A stretch of DNA of 64,000 bases from CAYTGM01 sp964437365 (GTDB lineage: Bacteria > Sumerlaeota > Sumerlaeia > SLMS01). Under the pieces are notes generated by a model, which saw only the letters and a program-made list of their open reading frames with translations, was not told where the DNA came from and did not search any database. This document shows, piece by piece, positions 1-8,317 of this stretch. The stretch is taken from assembly GCA_964437365.1 (NCBI GenBank), contig CAYTGM010000003.1:186001-250000 (forward strand), written 5' to 3'. Within the stretch, counting starts at the first letter, position 1. The number at the start of each line of letters is the position of its first letter. A program made the translations under genes and the position numbers.

Positions 1-893
1 GCTGCTGCAGCGAGAGCATTTGAAACCTGGTAGCGACCAAAAACCTTAAGAAGAATCTCATCTTCCCAGTCGAGTATACGAAGACGGAAGCGATACCCAT
101 AGGGCTTTTCAAGTTTCAGGTTATTTGCCTGCACATCTGATTTTGAATTCTGGCCATAGGTAATAACCATGGAGGGTATATCAAAAGCTTCACTCATGAT
201 CGCACAGTGAGGACAGTCCGCATTGATAACAGCGGTGCTGTCTTTAGGCATAGCTTCAAACAACTCCGCCTTCGCAGCTATGAGCTTCTCAACGCTGCCA
301 AAGTTACCTATATGAGCATTTCCAACATTCGTAATGATTCCAATGTCAGGGCGCGCGATCTCTGCCAGCCTTGTCAATTCACCTGCCTGATTCATCCCTG
401 TTTCTACAACAGCCAGACAATGTTCTTCTTTCAGTCGAAGAAGAGTCAGCGGAAGTCCAATCAGGTTATTGAGATTCCCTTGTGTAGCAAGGAGATCGAA
501 ATCTTCCCGGCAGAGATAGGCGAGCATTTCTTTCGTGGTTGTCTTTCCCGCTGACCCTGTGAGCGCACAGACAGTCGGGTTAACTACATCCCGCCAGGCA
601 CGCGCGATATCTCCGAGAGCCTGTGTTGTATCATCAACCTGAACGAAACATTTGTTCAAAGGAAAGTCGTCGGGTACTCTGTCCAGTTCGGTGACAACAC
701 CCATGGCTCCTTTGTCTATCGCCTGAGAGAGGAAATTCTCTCCCCGAAAGTTCTTACCATTGAGCGCCACAAAAAGTTCATCATACTTGAGCGTTCTTGT
801 GTCTGTGCAGAGCTTCAGAGCCACATCTTCGGGGTTTCCTATGCGGATGACTCCGCGCGTTGCTTCTGCGATTTCGAGAAGAGTTAAATTCAT
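1..893 (-). CDS. murF: MurF, UDP-MurNAc-tripeptide--D-Ala-D-Ala ligase (3' end outside window)
   Basis: Cytoplasmic Mur ligase that adds D-Ala-D-Ala to UDP-MurNAc-tripeptide, the last soluble step of the peptidoglycan precursor. The reverse strand reads without a stop from the ATG at 893 to the window edge, giving about 297 residues. The P-loop LTGSAGKTTTKE lies near residue 112, followed by the Mur-ligase motif VVETGMNQAGE and then TNVGNAHIGNFGS. The C-terminal domain is cut off. The start codon overlaps the murE stop as ATGA, so the two are probably translationally coupled. It is the last visible gene of the dcw operon. The family assignment is firm from the motif order and context. Confidence 0.93.
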   Translation of the reverse strand, partial: MNLTLLEIAEATRGVIRIGNPEDVALKLCTDTRTLKYDELFVALNGKNFRGENFLSQAIDKGAMGVVTELDRVPDDFPLNKCFVQVDDTTQALGDIARAWRDVVNPTVCALTGSAGKTTTKEMLAYLCREDFDLLATQGNLNNLIGLPLTLLRLKEEHCLAVVETGMNQAGELTRLAEIARPDIGIITNVGNAHIGNFGSVEKLIAAKAELFEAMPKDSTAVINADCPHCAIMSEAFDIPSMVITYGQNSKSDVQANNLKLEKPYGYRFRLRILDWEDEILLKVFGRYQVSNALAAA

Positions 894-2449
894 AGGATCG
901 GCTCCCTTGCTACACCGTTTCCAGGTTTGAAATTCAGTCTTTTCTTTTCCATGTCGCGAAGGTAATTCTCAGCGACCCGTCGGTCATCAAAGTGCCTGAA
1001 GACACCTTCAACTTCCTGATACTTCTCGTGACCTTTGCCAGCGATGAGGACCACATCACCATCACCGGCGAGACAAATCGCCTGCTGTATAGCCGCTTCC
1101 CTATCGTCGATCACCTCGTAGCGACTCGACTTCAGCGGAGTCTGCAGAAGCCCTTCCACGACACTACGCGAAATAACAGAAGGATCCTCAAACCTCGGAT
1201 TGTCTGTTGTCACAACAACATAGTCAGCAAGATTGCCTGCGTGCAGACCCATGATCGGACGTTTCCTCTTGTCGCGATCTCCACCACAGCCAAAAACAAC
1301 AATCAGTCGTCCCTGACAGAGCTTTCTGCATGTCCGAAGGGTTCTCTCCAAAGCATCCGGAGTATGCGCATAATCTACAATGACTGTAAAAGGCTGCCCT
1401 TCATCAACTTTCTCAAAACGCCCCGGTGTCGGATCAGCGACTTCAATCGCTGATACCAATTGAGTCCCTCCTACACCCAGACAGGTTGCAGCAGATGAAG
1501 CCGCAAGAATGTTAGATACGTTGAATTCCCCGATCAGTGGAGAACGAACGGGGTATGATTCTTTTCCTATCTGTAGTGTAAACTGAGTCCCAAACGGTGA
1601 ATAGACAATATCCGTCGCTTTCACGTGAGCTTCTGGGCGTCCCTGCATGCTAAAACCAAGGGAATCACCTTTGTACTCCTGATAGAATTCGGCAACATTC
1701 TCATCATCAAGGTTAAAACAACCCACTGAACCCTTGACCTGACTGACATATCTTCTCATCAGGTCAAACTTCACCTGTTTATAATTTTCAAAGGTACCAT
1801 GATAGTCGAGGTGATCCTGTGTGATGGCCAGAAGAACACCAATGCGTATAGAAAGCCCACCGATACGATCCTGATCGATCGCATGACTGCTGCATTCCAT
1901 GGCAACAGAATCAACGTTACTTGATTCCATTTCCTTGAAGATTTTTGCCAGCTCCAGAGGACCCGGGGTCGTCGTTCGAGTTTCTCGATGCTCACCCGCG
2001 AAGTAAGAACCAAGTGTACCGACATAACCTGGAATATGTCCAGAATTCCTTAATATCGAGTATAGGAGATTGCAGGTTGTCGTTTTTCCATTTGTTCCAG
2101 TGATCCCAACCAGATTCATGGCACGTGAAGGATTACCGAAACAGGCATGTGCCAGATGACCCAGCACGTTCCGACTGTTTTTCACCTTGATAACCGTAAC
2201 CCCGGGCAATGGACCAACTTCCCGCTCGGTGAGAACGGCAGATGCACCCGCTGCAACCGCGTCATGGATGAGCATATGACTATCTATACGCGTTCCAGAA
2301 ATGGCGACGAACAGGTCATTCTTCTGTACTTTTCTGGAATCTGTCTCTAATCCTGTGATGCGGGCATCCGTGTTTCCGTCGACTTCAACCTCTGCAAGGT
2401 TCGACTCTTGCAATAGGTCACATATTCTTAAAGGGCGATCTATCTTCAC
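890..2449 (-). CDS. murE: MurE, UDP-MurNAc-L-Ala-D-Glu--meso-DAP ligase
   Basis: Cytoplasmic ATP-dependent ligase adding the third stem-peptide residue. In the 519 residues the P-loop GITGTNGKTTT is at about 115-125, FGCGGDRDKRKRP at about 386-398, and the substrate-selecting DNPR at 416-419. In this family DNPR is the signature of meso-diaminopimelate specificity, whereas lysine-adding enzymes differ there, so a DAP-type Gram-negative wall is inferred. The start is GTG and overlaps the ftsI stop as GTGA; the stop overlaps the murF ATG. It is therefore the middle of a tightly coupled ftsI-murE-murF unit. Length is normal for the family. Confidence 0.96.
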   Translation of the reverse strand: MKIDRPLRICDLLQESNLAEVEVDGNTDARITGLETDSRKVQKNDLFVAISGTRIDSHMLIHDAVAAGASAVLTEREVGPLPGVTVIKVKNSRNVLGHLAHACFGNPSRAMNLVGITGTNGKTTTCNLLYSILRNSGHIPGYVGTLGSYFAGEHRETRTTTPGPLELAKIFKEMESSNVDSVAMECSSHAIDQDRIGGLSIRIGVLLAITQDHLDYHGTFENYKQVKFDLMRRYVSQVKGSVGCFNLDDENVAEFYQEYKGDSLGFSMQGRPEAHVKATDIVYSPFGTQFTLQIGKESYPVRSPLIGEFNVSNILAASSAATCLGVGGTQLVSAIEVADPTPGRFEKVDEGQPFTVIVDYAHTPDALERTLRTCRKLCQGRLIVVFGCGGDRDKRKRPIMGLHAGNLADYVVVTTDNPRFEDPSVISRSVVEGLLQTPLKSSRYEVIDDREAAIQQAICLAGDGDVVLIAGKGHEKYQEVEGVFRHFDDRRVAENYLRDMEKKRLNFKPGNGVAREPIL

Positions 2450-4515
2450 CGGCTTATCCGTGCCTCCGCGAACGACGAGTTTGTTCCATCATCCTCACTC
2501 TCAACCTCTTCCAGCTGCTTTACTTCATGTGAAAAATTCAATACCACCTGTGTACTCTGGTCCACGGGATCTCCGGCCAGGGGAAACTGATCTGTTACAA
2601 CACCAGTCCCCTGAAACTTGATCGACTGAACGCCTTTTGGCAAAGAGGCTCTGACTTCTCTGATCGATTTTCCTGTATAGTCAGGCATTCTTCCAAGAAT
2701 AGATCTCTCAGTAAGACTCTGATTTGCTTCGCTCTTCTGCAACGCAACTTCAGTATGAGCCTGCTGTTCAGTTCTTGTCATCGGCGCAATGCCTAGGTGG
2801 AGCACAGAAGCCTGGGCAATTTGGGCGAAAGCGGGAGCAACCACCTTCGAAGCATAATAGGCGGTCTTCGGATTATCTACATACACATAGATGACAAGCT
2901 GTGGATTATTGACTGGTAAACAACCGGCAAATGAAGATATATATTCTCGATGGTCGAAGACACTGCTCTTTCGGGTGGTACCTGTCTTCCCACCAACCCG
3001 ATACCCTTCGAGAGCAGCTTCATCGCCAGTACCATTCAGAACAATATCCTCCATCATCATGGTAACCACTTCACTGGTTGTGGGCCGGATGACTCGACGA
3101 ACTGGCTCATCGCTGCGTTTCATCACGATCTGTCCCTTTTGATCCCGAATCTCAGAGACAACGTGGGGCGTATAGTAGACACCACCATTAACGAGAGCAG
3201 AAACAGCAGCAGCCGCCTGAACCGGGGTGACAGACATTTCATATCCCATAGGAAGGGAAGTTCGACTATATCGATCCCATCTGTGAGGTGGACGCAGAAT
3301 GCCGCCTGCCTCACCCGGAAGATCAATTCCCGTCTTCTGGCCAAAGCTGAACGCTGTCAGGTACTCATACCACTGCTCATTTTCGAGAACCTGAGCAGCT
3401 TTCACGAGTCCAATGTTAGAGGACCAGCGAAGAGCTTCTCTGAAAGTTGCGACACCTAAATAATGTCCCGGCGAATCGCGTAGAATCCTGCGGTCAACAA
3501 CAGCATAGCCATCTTCGCAGTCTATCAGCGTGTCTGGCGTGATGAGACCCAGATCAATAAGAATTGCCGCAGTAAATAACTTGATCACAGATCCCGTTTC
3601 AAAGGGGTCGGTAACCGCTCTGTTTCGACGGTGTGCGGCAGGAAAAGATCCAAACTTGTTATTGTCAAATGTTGGGTAAGTAGCCAGCGCATAGATCCCT
3701 CCCGAATTGGGGTCCATCACAACTGCGCCACCCGTATCCCCCTCGAACTCTTGAACAGTCCTGGCGATAATTTTTTCCACATCCTCTTGAAGAGCCATAT
3801 CCAGAGTAAGCTTCATCTGGTGCCCCTGCGCCTGAAGAGCCTCATCCTCTTTCAACGGCTCCAGGAACTGCTTTTCATGTTCAGAGGTAAGAAGCCCAGA
3901 GACTGGAGCTTGCGTTTCAACTTTGGTCCCACGAAGATAATCATTATAGTAGAGTTCAAGACCGGCCAAACCGTCTATATCACCCTCAACTTCCCGACGA
4001 CAAAAGCCAAGTATGGATGATGCAAGAGCCTTTGGATAGATCCGAAGGGATTCACGATCAAACCAGTAGGAATTCGAACGCACACCATATTCTTTGAATG
4101 TTCCCTGAATTTCCTTCGCGACGTCTGTCGTCAGACGCTTTCCAAGAAGCGTCGTTCCCGAGCCGGAGAGCTTCTCGGTGAGTTCTTCCACTTCAACGTC
4201 CAGAAGCTTCGCAACATCCGCCTTCAATACTTCATAATCATCTCCGAAGCGATCTTCGGAGAAGAGATTTGAATTAATATAGAGAGTATGACGGGCCGTG
4301 CTCTGCGCGACGGGCTCTCCACGACGATCCAGGATAGTTCCCCGCGAAGGGTGAATAACCATCGTCTTCAACTGCTGGCCACTGGCTCGCTTTTCGAACC
4401 GTTCGTGATCCACTACCTGAAGGTGGTACAAGCGTGCCACAACAACAGAGGAGAGAAAAACGAAAACAAGCCCGAGAAAGACGAGGCGAAGGCGATGAGT
4501 TTTGCGCAAAGTCAC
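2446..4515 (-). CDS. ftsI: FtsI/PBP3-type division transpeptidase with PASTA domain
   Basis: Class B penicillin-binding protein that cross-links septal peptidoglycan in the periplasm. I chose the GTG at 4515 (689 residues) rather than the longer TTG at 4557, because GGAGAGG sits eight bases before this GTG and none precedes the TTG. An N-terminal membrane anchor (VFLGLVFVFLSSVVV) is followed by a PBP dimer domain. The transpeptidase motifs are SVIK (about 309-312), SSN (about 365-367) and KTGT (about 510-513). A single PASTA domain ends the protein (about 640-676). PASTA on FtsI is common in Gram-positives and several deep Gram-negative phyla but absent from the E. coli protein. It is separated from ftsL by an unusually long gap. 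Confidence 0.93.
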   Translation of the reverse strand: MTLRKTHRLRLVFLGLVFVFLSSVVVARLYHLQVVDHERFEKRASGQQLKTMVIHPSRGTILDRRGEPVAQSTARHTLYINSNLFSEDRFGDDYEVLKADVAKLLDVEVEELTEKLSGSGTTLLGKRLTTDVAKEIQGTFKEYGVRSNSYWFDRESLRIYPKALASSILGFCRREVEGDIDGLAGLELYYNDYLRGTKVETQAPVSGLLTSEHEKQFLEPLKEDEALQAQGHQMKLTLDMALQEDVEKIIARTVQEFEGDTGGAVVMDPNSGGIYALATYPTFDNNKFGSFPAAHRRNRAVTDPFETGSVIKLFTAAILIDLGLITPDTLIDCEDGYAVVDRRILRDSPGHYLGVATFREALRWSSNIGLVKAAQVLENEQWYEYLTAFSFGQKTGIDLPGEAGGILRPPHRWDRYSRTSLPMGYEMSVTPVQAAAAVSALVNGGVYYTPHVVSEIRDQKGQIVMKRSDEPVRRVIRPTTSEVVTMMMEDIVLNGTGDEAALEGYRVGGKTGTTRKSSVFDHREYISSFAGCLPVNNPQLVIYVYVDNPKTAYYASKVVAPAFAQIAQASVLHLGIAPMTRTEQQAHTEVALQKSEANQSLTERSILGRMPDYTGKSIREVRASLPKGVQSIKFQGTGVVTDQFPLAGDPVDQSTQVVLNFSHEVKQLEEVESEDDGTNSSFAEARISR

Positions 4516-4922
4516 GTCGTGTGCCTCTCCGTCGTCGCGGGAAGTTTGGATAGACAAAAAAGAAAGGTCTTCGAAAACACGAAGCCTGTCTATCGGTCTA
4601 TAAATAAGGTACTGCGATAAGGCAGGATCAGAGGCCCGTTCTCCGCAAATCTGGCGCCGGCAAGCAAAACCTGTTTACGTACGCCATCGCTTACTCTTCT
4701 GCGGTAACTGGAACATGCGCTGGAGCTGACAGAAATGACACGATTCAACGGGAGCGGGAACTGCTACAGGAACGAACTACCAACGGGAACAGTAACACCA
4801 GTGATCTGCTTGTGACATTCTATCGAGAGAACTTGGACTCTATACATCCGGAGCGGAAAAAGGCGCTATGGCCATGAGCTGCACGATGACGAGAACAAGC
4901 CTCTGATCTTGCCCAACCGAAG
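4516..4922. other. Long non-coding gap inside the dcw cluster
   Basis: About 400 bases separate ftsL from ftsI, where neighbouring dcw genes overlap or abut. No reading frame with a convincing start and ribosome-binding site was seen. The plus strand carries irregular copies of GGAAC (starts at 4710, 4757, 4769 and 4786) in degenerate GGGAAC-type units. An AT-rich stretch around 4605-4615 could hold an internal promoter for ftsI-murE-murF, but I cannot assign -35 and -10 boxes confidently. Confidence 0.5.
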
Positions 4923-5354
4923 TTATATTGACCCCCCTTTCGATTGATATACGGCCACCTCTTCAGAAGCCTTATCCCAGCGATTCTGCACTGCGCCAGG
5001 AACCACCAACTGCTCAACAACAGTTGGAGCAGCCATTCCAAACTCATCACGGGCGCGCTCCCTTAACGGGCCAGCACCCTGAAGTGAAGATACTTCCGCC
5101 TCCGCTTCGATCGCCGCCATGCGAACCTTCTCCGTCAGCGCCTGCATACGACGACTTTCCATTTCATAATCGCGAATCTCAAAAACATGAGAAACCGAAA
5201 GATAGCCAAGGAACACCAGCGACGCACCAACACAAACAACAATCGACAAAAACCTTGGCCCAACCATTACAGGCTCAGAAGCATCTTTCTTTGAAGAAAA
5301 CCGCAGCTTTCGTTTATACTCTGAAGAAGCGCCGCCTATCAAAAACTCACCCAT
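4923..5354 (-). CDS. ftsL: FtsL-like small bitopic division protein
   Basis: Predicted division-complex protein of 143 residues. It has a basic cytoplasmic head, one membrane segment (about residues 34-54, SIVVCVGASLVFLGYLSV) and a short periplasmic helix rich in Glu, Arg and Met (about 60-95) that could form the coiled coil by which FtsL pairs with FtsB. FtsL proteins are poorly conserved, so the call rests on size, topology and position directly between rsmH and ftsI. Its first bases overlap the end of rsmH by eight bases. The tail beyond the helix is longer than in E. coli FtsL. Confidence 0.75.
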   Translation of the reverse strand: MGEFLIGGASSEYKRKLRFSSKKDASEPVMVGPRFLSIVVCVGASLVFLGYLSVSHVFEIRDYEMESRRMQALTEKVRMAAIEAEAEVSSLQGAGPLRERARDEFGMAAPTVVEQLVVPGAVQNRWDKASEEVAVYQSKGGSI

Positions 5355-6315
5355 GACAGCCCTCCTTCACACGCTCAATCACCCGCAGAATTGCACTGCG
5401 TGACCGACGATTCACCTCAGCCTCCTCAGCAGTACACTTTACAGGCTTGAATGCTCGATGCGTTACACCCTCAAAGGAAAGTGCCGAATAAGGGTCGCCC
5501 TTCGACTCGACAGGAGATGCATATTCCTTATAAATCTCCTTAACAAGTCTTGACTCAACAGAGTGAAAAGCCAGGACAGCCAATCTTCCGCCGACCGCGA
5601 GCAACTCCACAGCAGCCCGAACACCCTTCTCTATACGACCAACCTCATCATTTACTACCATACGGAAAGCCTGAAAGGTGCGCGTCGCGGGATGAATCCC
5701 CTTGTAAGACTTTGGATAGACAGCCTGCGCAACTTCTGCAAGCTCCTGCGTTCTTGCAAAAGGACGGCCCTGGACAATGCGCTGCGCAATACGCCGGGCA
5801 TAACGCTCATCAGCATAATCGCGCATGACGCGCTCCAGGTCAGCAGGCGACGCATAATTAATATAGTCGGCGATTGTTGGACCACCCTCTTCAGGGTTAA
5901 AGCGACCATCAAGAGGACCATCCTGAGAAAACGAAAAACCACGCTCAGCCTGATTGAGATGAAGCGAATTCACACCAAGGTCAAGGAGAACAGCATTTGC
6001 TCTTCCATCTCCCCAACCAAGGGAGGGAAGCGCCGTCGCCATCACTTCGTATGATCCTTTCAAAAACTTCACGTTCAAATCATCCTGCTGAAATTTATCC
6101 TGCAAACGCACTTCTGCTATCTTGAGCATCTCCGGATCACGATCTATGCAAAGCAGACAGCCACCCGGAGAAATCAATTCACCCATTACTTCACTGTGAC
6201 CGCCCAGACCAGTTGTACCATCTACTACCACCTGACCTGGCGAGAGCTGCAGCGCCTGCAGCACCTCCTTAACCATCACAGGCTCGTGCCCAAATTCCGG
6301 AGACGAGTCCCCCAA
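5347..6315 (-). CDS. rsmH: RsmH, 16S rRNA (cytosine-1402-N4)-methyltransferase
   Basis: SAM-dependent methyltransferase (MraW) acting on 16S rRNA in the ribosomal P site. The 322-residue protein opens with GHEPVMVKEVL and the SAM loop DGTTGLGGHSEVM (about 33-45). These are followed by CIDRDPEML, LLDLGVNSLHLNQAERGFSF and, near the end, VLAFHSVESRLVK, all family signatures. It lies one base after mraZ and overlaps ftsL, so it is co-transcribed with both. Length is typical. Confidence 0.96.
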   Translation of the reverse strand: MGDSSPEFGHEPVMVKEVLQALQLSPGQVVVDGTTGLGGHSEVMGELISPGGCLLCIDRDPEMLKIAEVRLQDKFQQDDLNVKFLKGSYEVMATALPSLGWGDGRANAVLLDLGVNSLHLNQAERGFSFSQDGPLDGRFNPEEGGPTIADYINYASPADLERVMRDYADERYARRIAQRIVQGRPFARTQELAEVAQAVYPKSYKGIHPATRTFQAFRMVVNDEVGRIEKGVRAAVELLAVGGRLAVLAFHSVESRLVKEIYKEYASPVESKGDPYSALSFEGVTHRAFKPVKCTAEEAEVNRRSRSAILRVIERVKEGCHG

Positions 6316-6316
6316 C

Positions 6317-6820
6317 TTACTTCTTCTCCCCAGCTCCAGTAACCTGCTTCAAAACGGAAGACTGCGACTTCATATCCGCCATATTTGCGAGAAACTGAGC
6401 CTTCCAGGTATCCTTGTTCACCACCTCGATATACTCCCCACTCCCAAGAACAACAACTTCACCCATCAGACCAAAAACCTCTGCCAGCATCGCCGGGATA
6501 CGAAAACGATTCTGCTTATCAAGCGTCGCTTCCGACATCGAGTTGAGGTAACTCAACTTGAGCGCTTCCAACTCCTGGTTCGACTTCGAGGGCTCTTCCA
6601 GAGATTCAATAATCTCCATGAACGTTTTTTTCGGAAAAACCCCTAGCCGCTGTTGAGGCGTAATACTCACAATCACCTCAACCGGGTCTTTAGGCCCAAC
6701 CCCAGCAAGCTCACGGAACGTCTCGAGCAACTTCGCTGGAAATGGAATCCGGCCACGATCATCAATGGTCTGCTGGTGTGTACCTGTAAGGAGAACGCTC
6801 AAATTTGATCTTTCAACCAC
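6317..6820 (-). CDS. mraZ: MraZ, DNA-binding regulator of the dcw operon
   Basis: AbrB-fold protein that forms ring oligomers and binds repeats in its own promoter. Two copies of the MraZ half-domain are visible: TIDDRGRIPFPAKL near the N terminus and TLDKQNRFRIPAMLAEVFGL in the second half. An open frame extends upstream to a GTG at 6850, but those extra codons lie in the phased TGGGG/TGTGG boxes that look like the operator. In the family only three or four residues precede the Gly found here in LLTG. The true start is therefore probably GTG 6820 (GGTGGA four bases upstream) or TTG 6802. It is the first gene of the cluster. Confidence 0.9.
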   Translation of the reverse strand: MVERSNLSVLLTGTHQQTIDDRGRIPFPAKLLETFRELAGVGPKDPVEVIVSITPQQRLGVFPKKTFMEIIESLEEPSKSNQELEALKLSYLNSMSEATLDKQNRFRIPAMLAEVFGLMGEVVVLGSGEYIEVVNKDTWKAQFLANMADMKSQSSVLKQVTGAGEKK

Positions 6821-6836
6821 ATTTCCACCAGATTTA

Positions 6837-6872
6837 CCACAAATCCCCACCGGATGACCACAAACTCCCCAT
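6837..6872 (-). promoter_or_regulatory. mraZ: Putative MraZ operator: phased GTGG/TGGGG boxes
   Basis: On the minus strand four G-rich boxes follow one another: ATGGGG, TGTGG, GTGGGG and TGTGG. In plus coordinates their CCAC/CCAT cores start at 6837, 6847, 6858 and 6869, so spacing is 10, 11 and 11 bases, one helical turn each. E. coli MraZ is known to bind TGGGN direct repeats on a 10-bp period in the same place. The match in position, motif and spacing supports autoregulation here. Weaker GTGG copies continue at 6825 and 6817. Confidence 0.7.
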
Positions 6873-7127
6873 GAAGAGCTACGAGGTCAAGGAACGAAAC
6901 GAAAATTCAAGGGTGAAATTCAGTGGGAATTGAAGGGGCACAATATATGTGGTGCAACCGATTACGACTGCTACATATTGTATTCAATTCTTGATAGAAT
7001 GCCCGCCAATCTCGAAATTCACTGACATTTAATTCTGACCGTCAAATTCGTAAACAACTCAAAATAAACAACTTATGATATTCTCACAAATTTCATCAAT
7101 TTTTGAAAAAAGTCAGAGGGACACTTT
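6873..7127. promoter_or_regulatory. Divergent promoter region between mraZ and a GT4 gene
   Basis: AT-rich intergenic DNA that should carry the dcw promoter (minus) and the promoter of the GT4 gene (plus). An imperfect inverted repeat, ACAATATATGT at 6940-6950 and ACATATTGT at 6973-6981, lies in it and could be a regulator site. I could not assign -35 and -10 elements with confidence. Confidence 0.35.
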
Positions 7128-8258
7128 TTGAAGGTTCTATTCTTGACACCCTCGATTCGCCCTCTCGGAGCAAGACGCTCTCTCGTCGAACTTATTCAGG
7201 GCCTTCCTCCCCACATTCTCCCCCATGTGCTCTGTTCGGGAACCGGAGGCATCCATGACGAGCTCCAGAAAATGGGGATTCCCGTCTCCGTGGCCCCCAT
7301 GGGCGCCTGGCGGAAAGCCAAGGGGCGAATCACTTCTCTGCTCCGTCAAATTCCGAAGGGGAAAGCCACGTTCCGGTCCTTTCAGCCTGACCTGATTCAC
7401 GCCAACGAATTTCACATTCTCCCCCAGGCCCATCGGATCCAGACCTCCCCCGTTCCAGTCGTGGGCCATGTCCGTCTTGGAATCACACCGCGGCAGATCA
7501 CCAATTACGAGCTATCCCAATGCTCGCGCATCGTTTGTGTCTCAGAAGCGGTCCGTTCCCTGTTTGAGGGTGCACCGGACGTCCACGAGAAAACACGTGT
7601 GGTTCATAACGGTGTGAAGCTGGACAGGTTTCTCGGGAAAGTTGATCCCCTTCCTGAGGTTACCGAGTGGCTCGGGAGTTTCGAAGACCGCCCGACGCTT
7701 TTCGGCCTTTTTGGCCTGATCTCTGAAAGAAAGAACCAGCTGATGGCTGTCGAGGCGTTAGAGCAGGCTGTCTCGAAGGGATCCAACCTTGCTCTTCTTC
7801 TGGCTGGAGACGCTTTCAAATCCTCCGAAGAATACGGAGAGAAGCTAAAGGAAAAGATCAACTCCACAGAAGAACTGAAGAAACGTGTTCTCTGGCTTCC
7901 CTTCCGCGACGACATTGAACGGCTTTATGCGTCTATAGATTGCAACCTTCTGGTCTCTTCGGAAGAAGGGTTTGGCCGGACCATCATTGAAGCAGGTACC
8001 TGTCGCAAACCGAGCATCGGCAGCAACGTGGGAGGCATACCTGAAATTATCGACAACAACAAGACAGGTTTCCTGCTTGAAGACTTAAGAGCAGAAACCC
8101 TGGCGAAGAGAATGAACACCTATCAAGAAATGACGGATGAGCAACGGGAAGTGATGGGACAGGCCGCGAAGCAAAGAACCCTGGGCAAGTTCAGTCTAGA
8201 CGCATACGTCACCAAGATGATCGCCGTATGGCAGGAGACTTTGAACGAAAAGAATTAA
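7128..8258 (+). CDS. GT4-family glycosyltransferase (GT-B fold)
   Basis: Predicted cytoplasmic retaining glycosyltransferase of 376 residues, transferring a sugar from a nucleotide donor to an unknown acceptor. The N-terminal half has the GT-B start MKVLFLTPSIRPLGARRSL and HANEFHILPQAH. The C-terminal donor domain shows LFGLISERKNQLMAVEA, LLLAGDA and the GT4 motif SSEEGFGRTIIEAG followed by SNVGGIPEI. The start is TTG, with AGAGGG about nine bases upstream. It stands alone, divergent from mraZ and with no sugar operon beside it, so the acceptor cannot be guessed. Confidence 0.85.
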   Translation: MKVLFLTPSIRPLGARRSLVELIQGLPPHILPHVLCSGTGGIHDELQKMGIPVSVAPMGAWRKAKGRITSLLRQIPKGKATFRSFQPDLIHANEFHILPQAHRIQTSPVPVVGHVRLGITPRQITNYELSQCSRIVCVSEAVRSLFEGAPDVHEKTRVVHNGVKLDRFLGKVDPLPEVTEWLGSFEDRPTLFGLFGLISERKNQLMAVEALEQAVSKGSNLALLLAGDAFKSSEEYGEKLKEKINSTEELKKRVLWLPFRDDIERLYASIDCNLLVSSEEGFGRTIIEAGTCRKPSIGSNVGGIPEIIDNNKTGFLLEDLRAETLAKRMNTYQEMTDEQREVMGQAAKQRTLGKFSLDAYVTKMIAVWQETLNEKN

Positions 8259-8290
8259 ACCACGGAGAGTCGGAGGCACGGAGGAAGAGA
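8254..8290 (+). repeat. Left copy of ACCAC..GAGGCACGGAG-type repeat
   Basis: A purine-rich stretch right after the GT4 stop. Its elements ACCACGGAG, GAGGCACGGAG and GAAGAGAACT recur in inverse orientation beyond the SIR2-like gene at 9543-9581. Repeats of this cacgga/cacaga type occur in intergenic DNA of many bacteria; their origin is unclear. Confidence 0.6.
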
Positions 8291-8317
8291 ACTGATTTCT
8301 TGGTTTAAGTCTATATA

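Noticed and set aside
5563..6054. 163-residue open frame antisense to rsmH
   Set aside because: It overlaps conserved rsmH motifs on the opposite strand and has no plausible start context.
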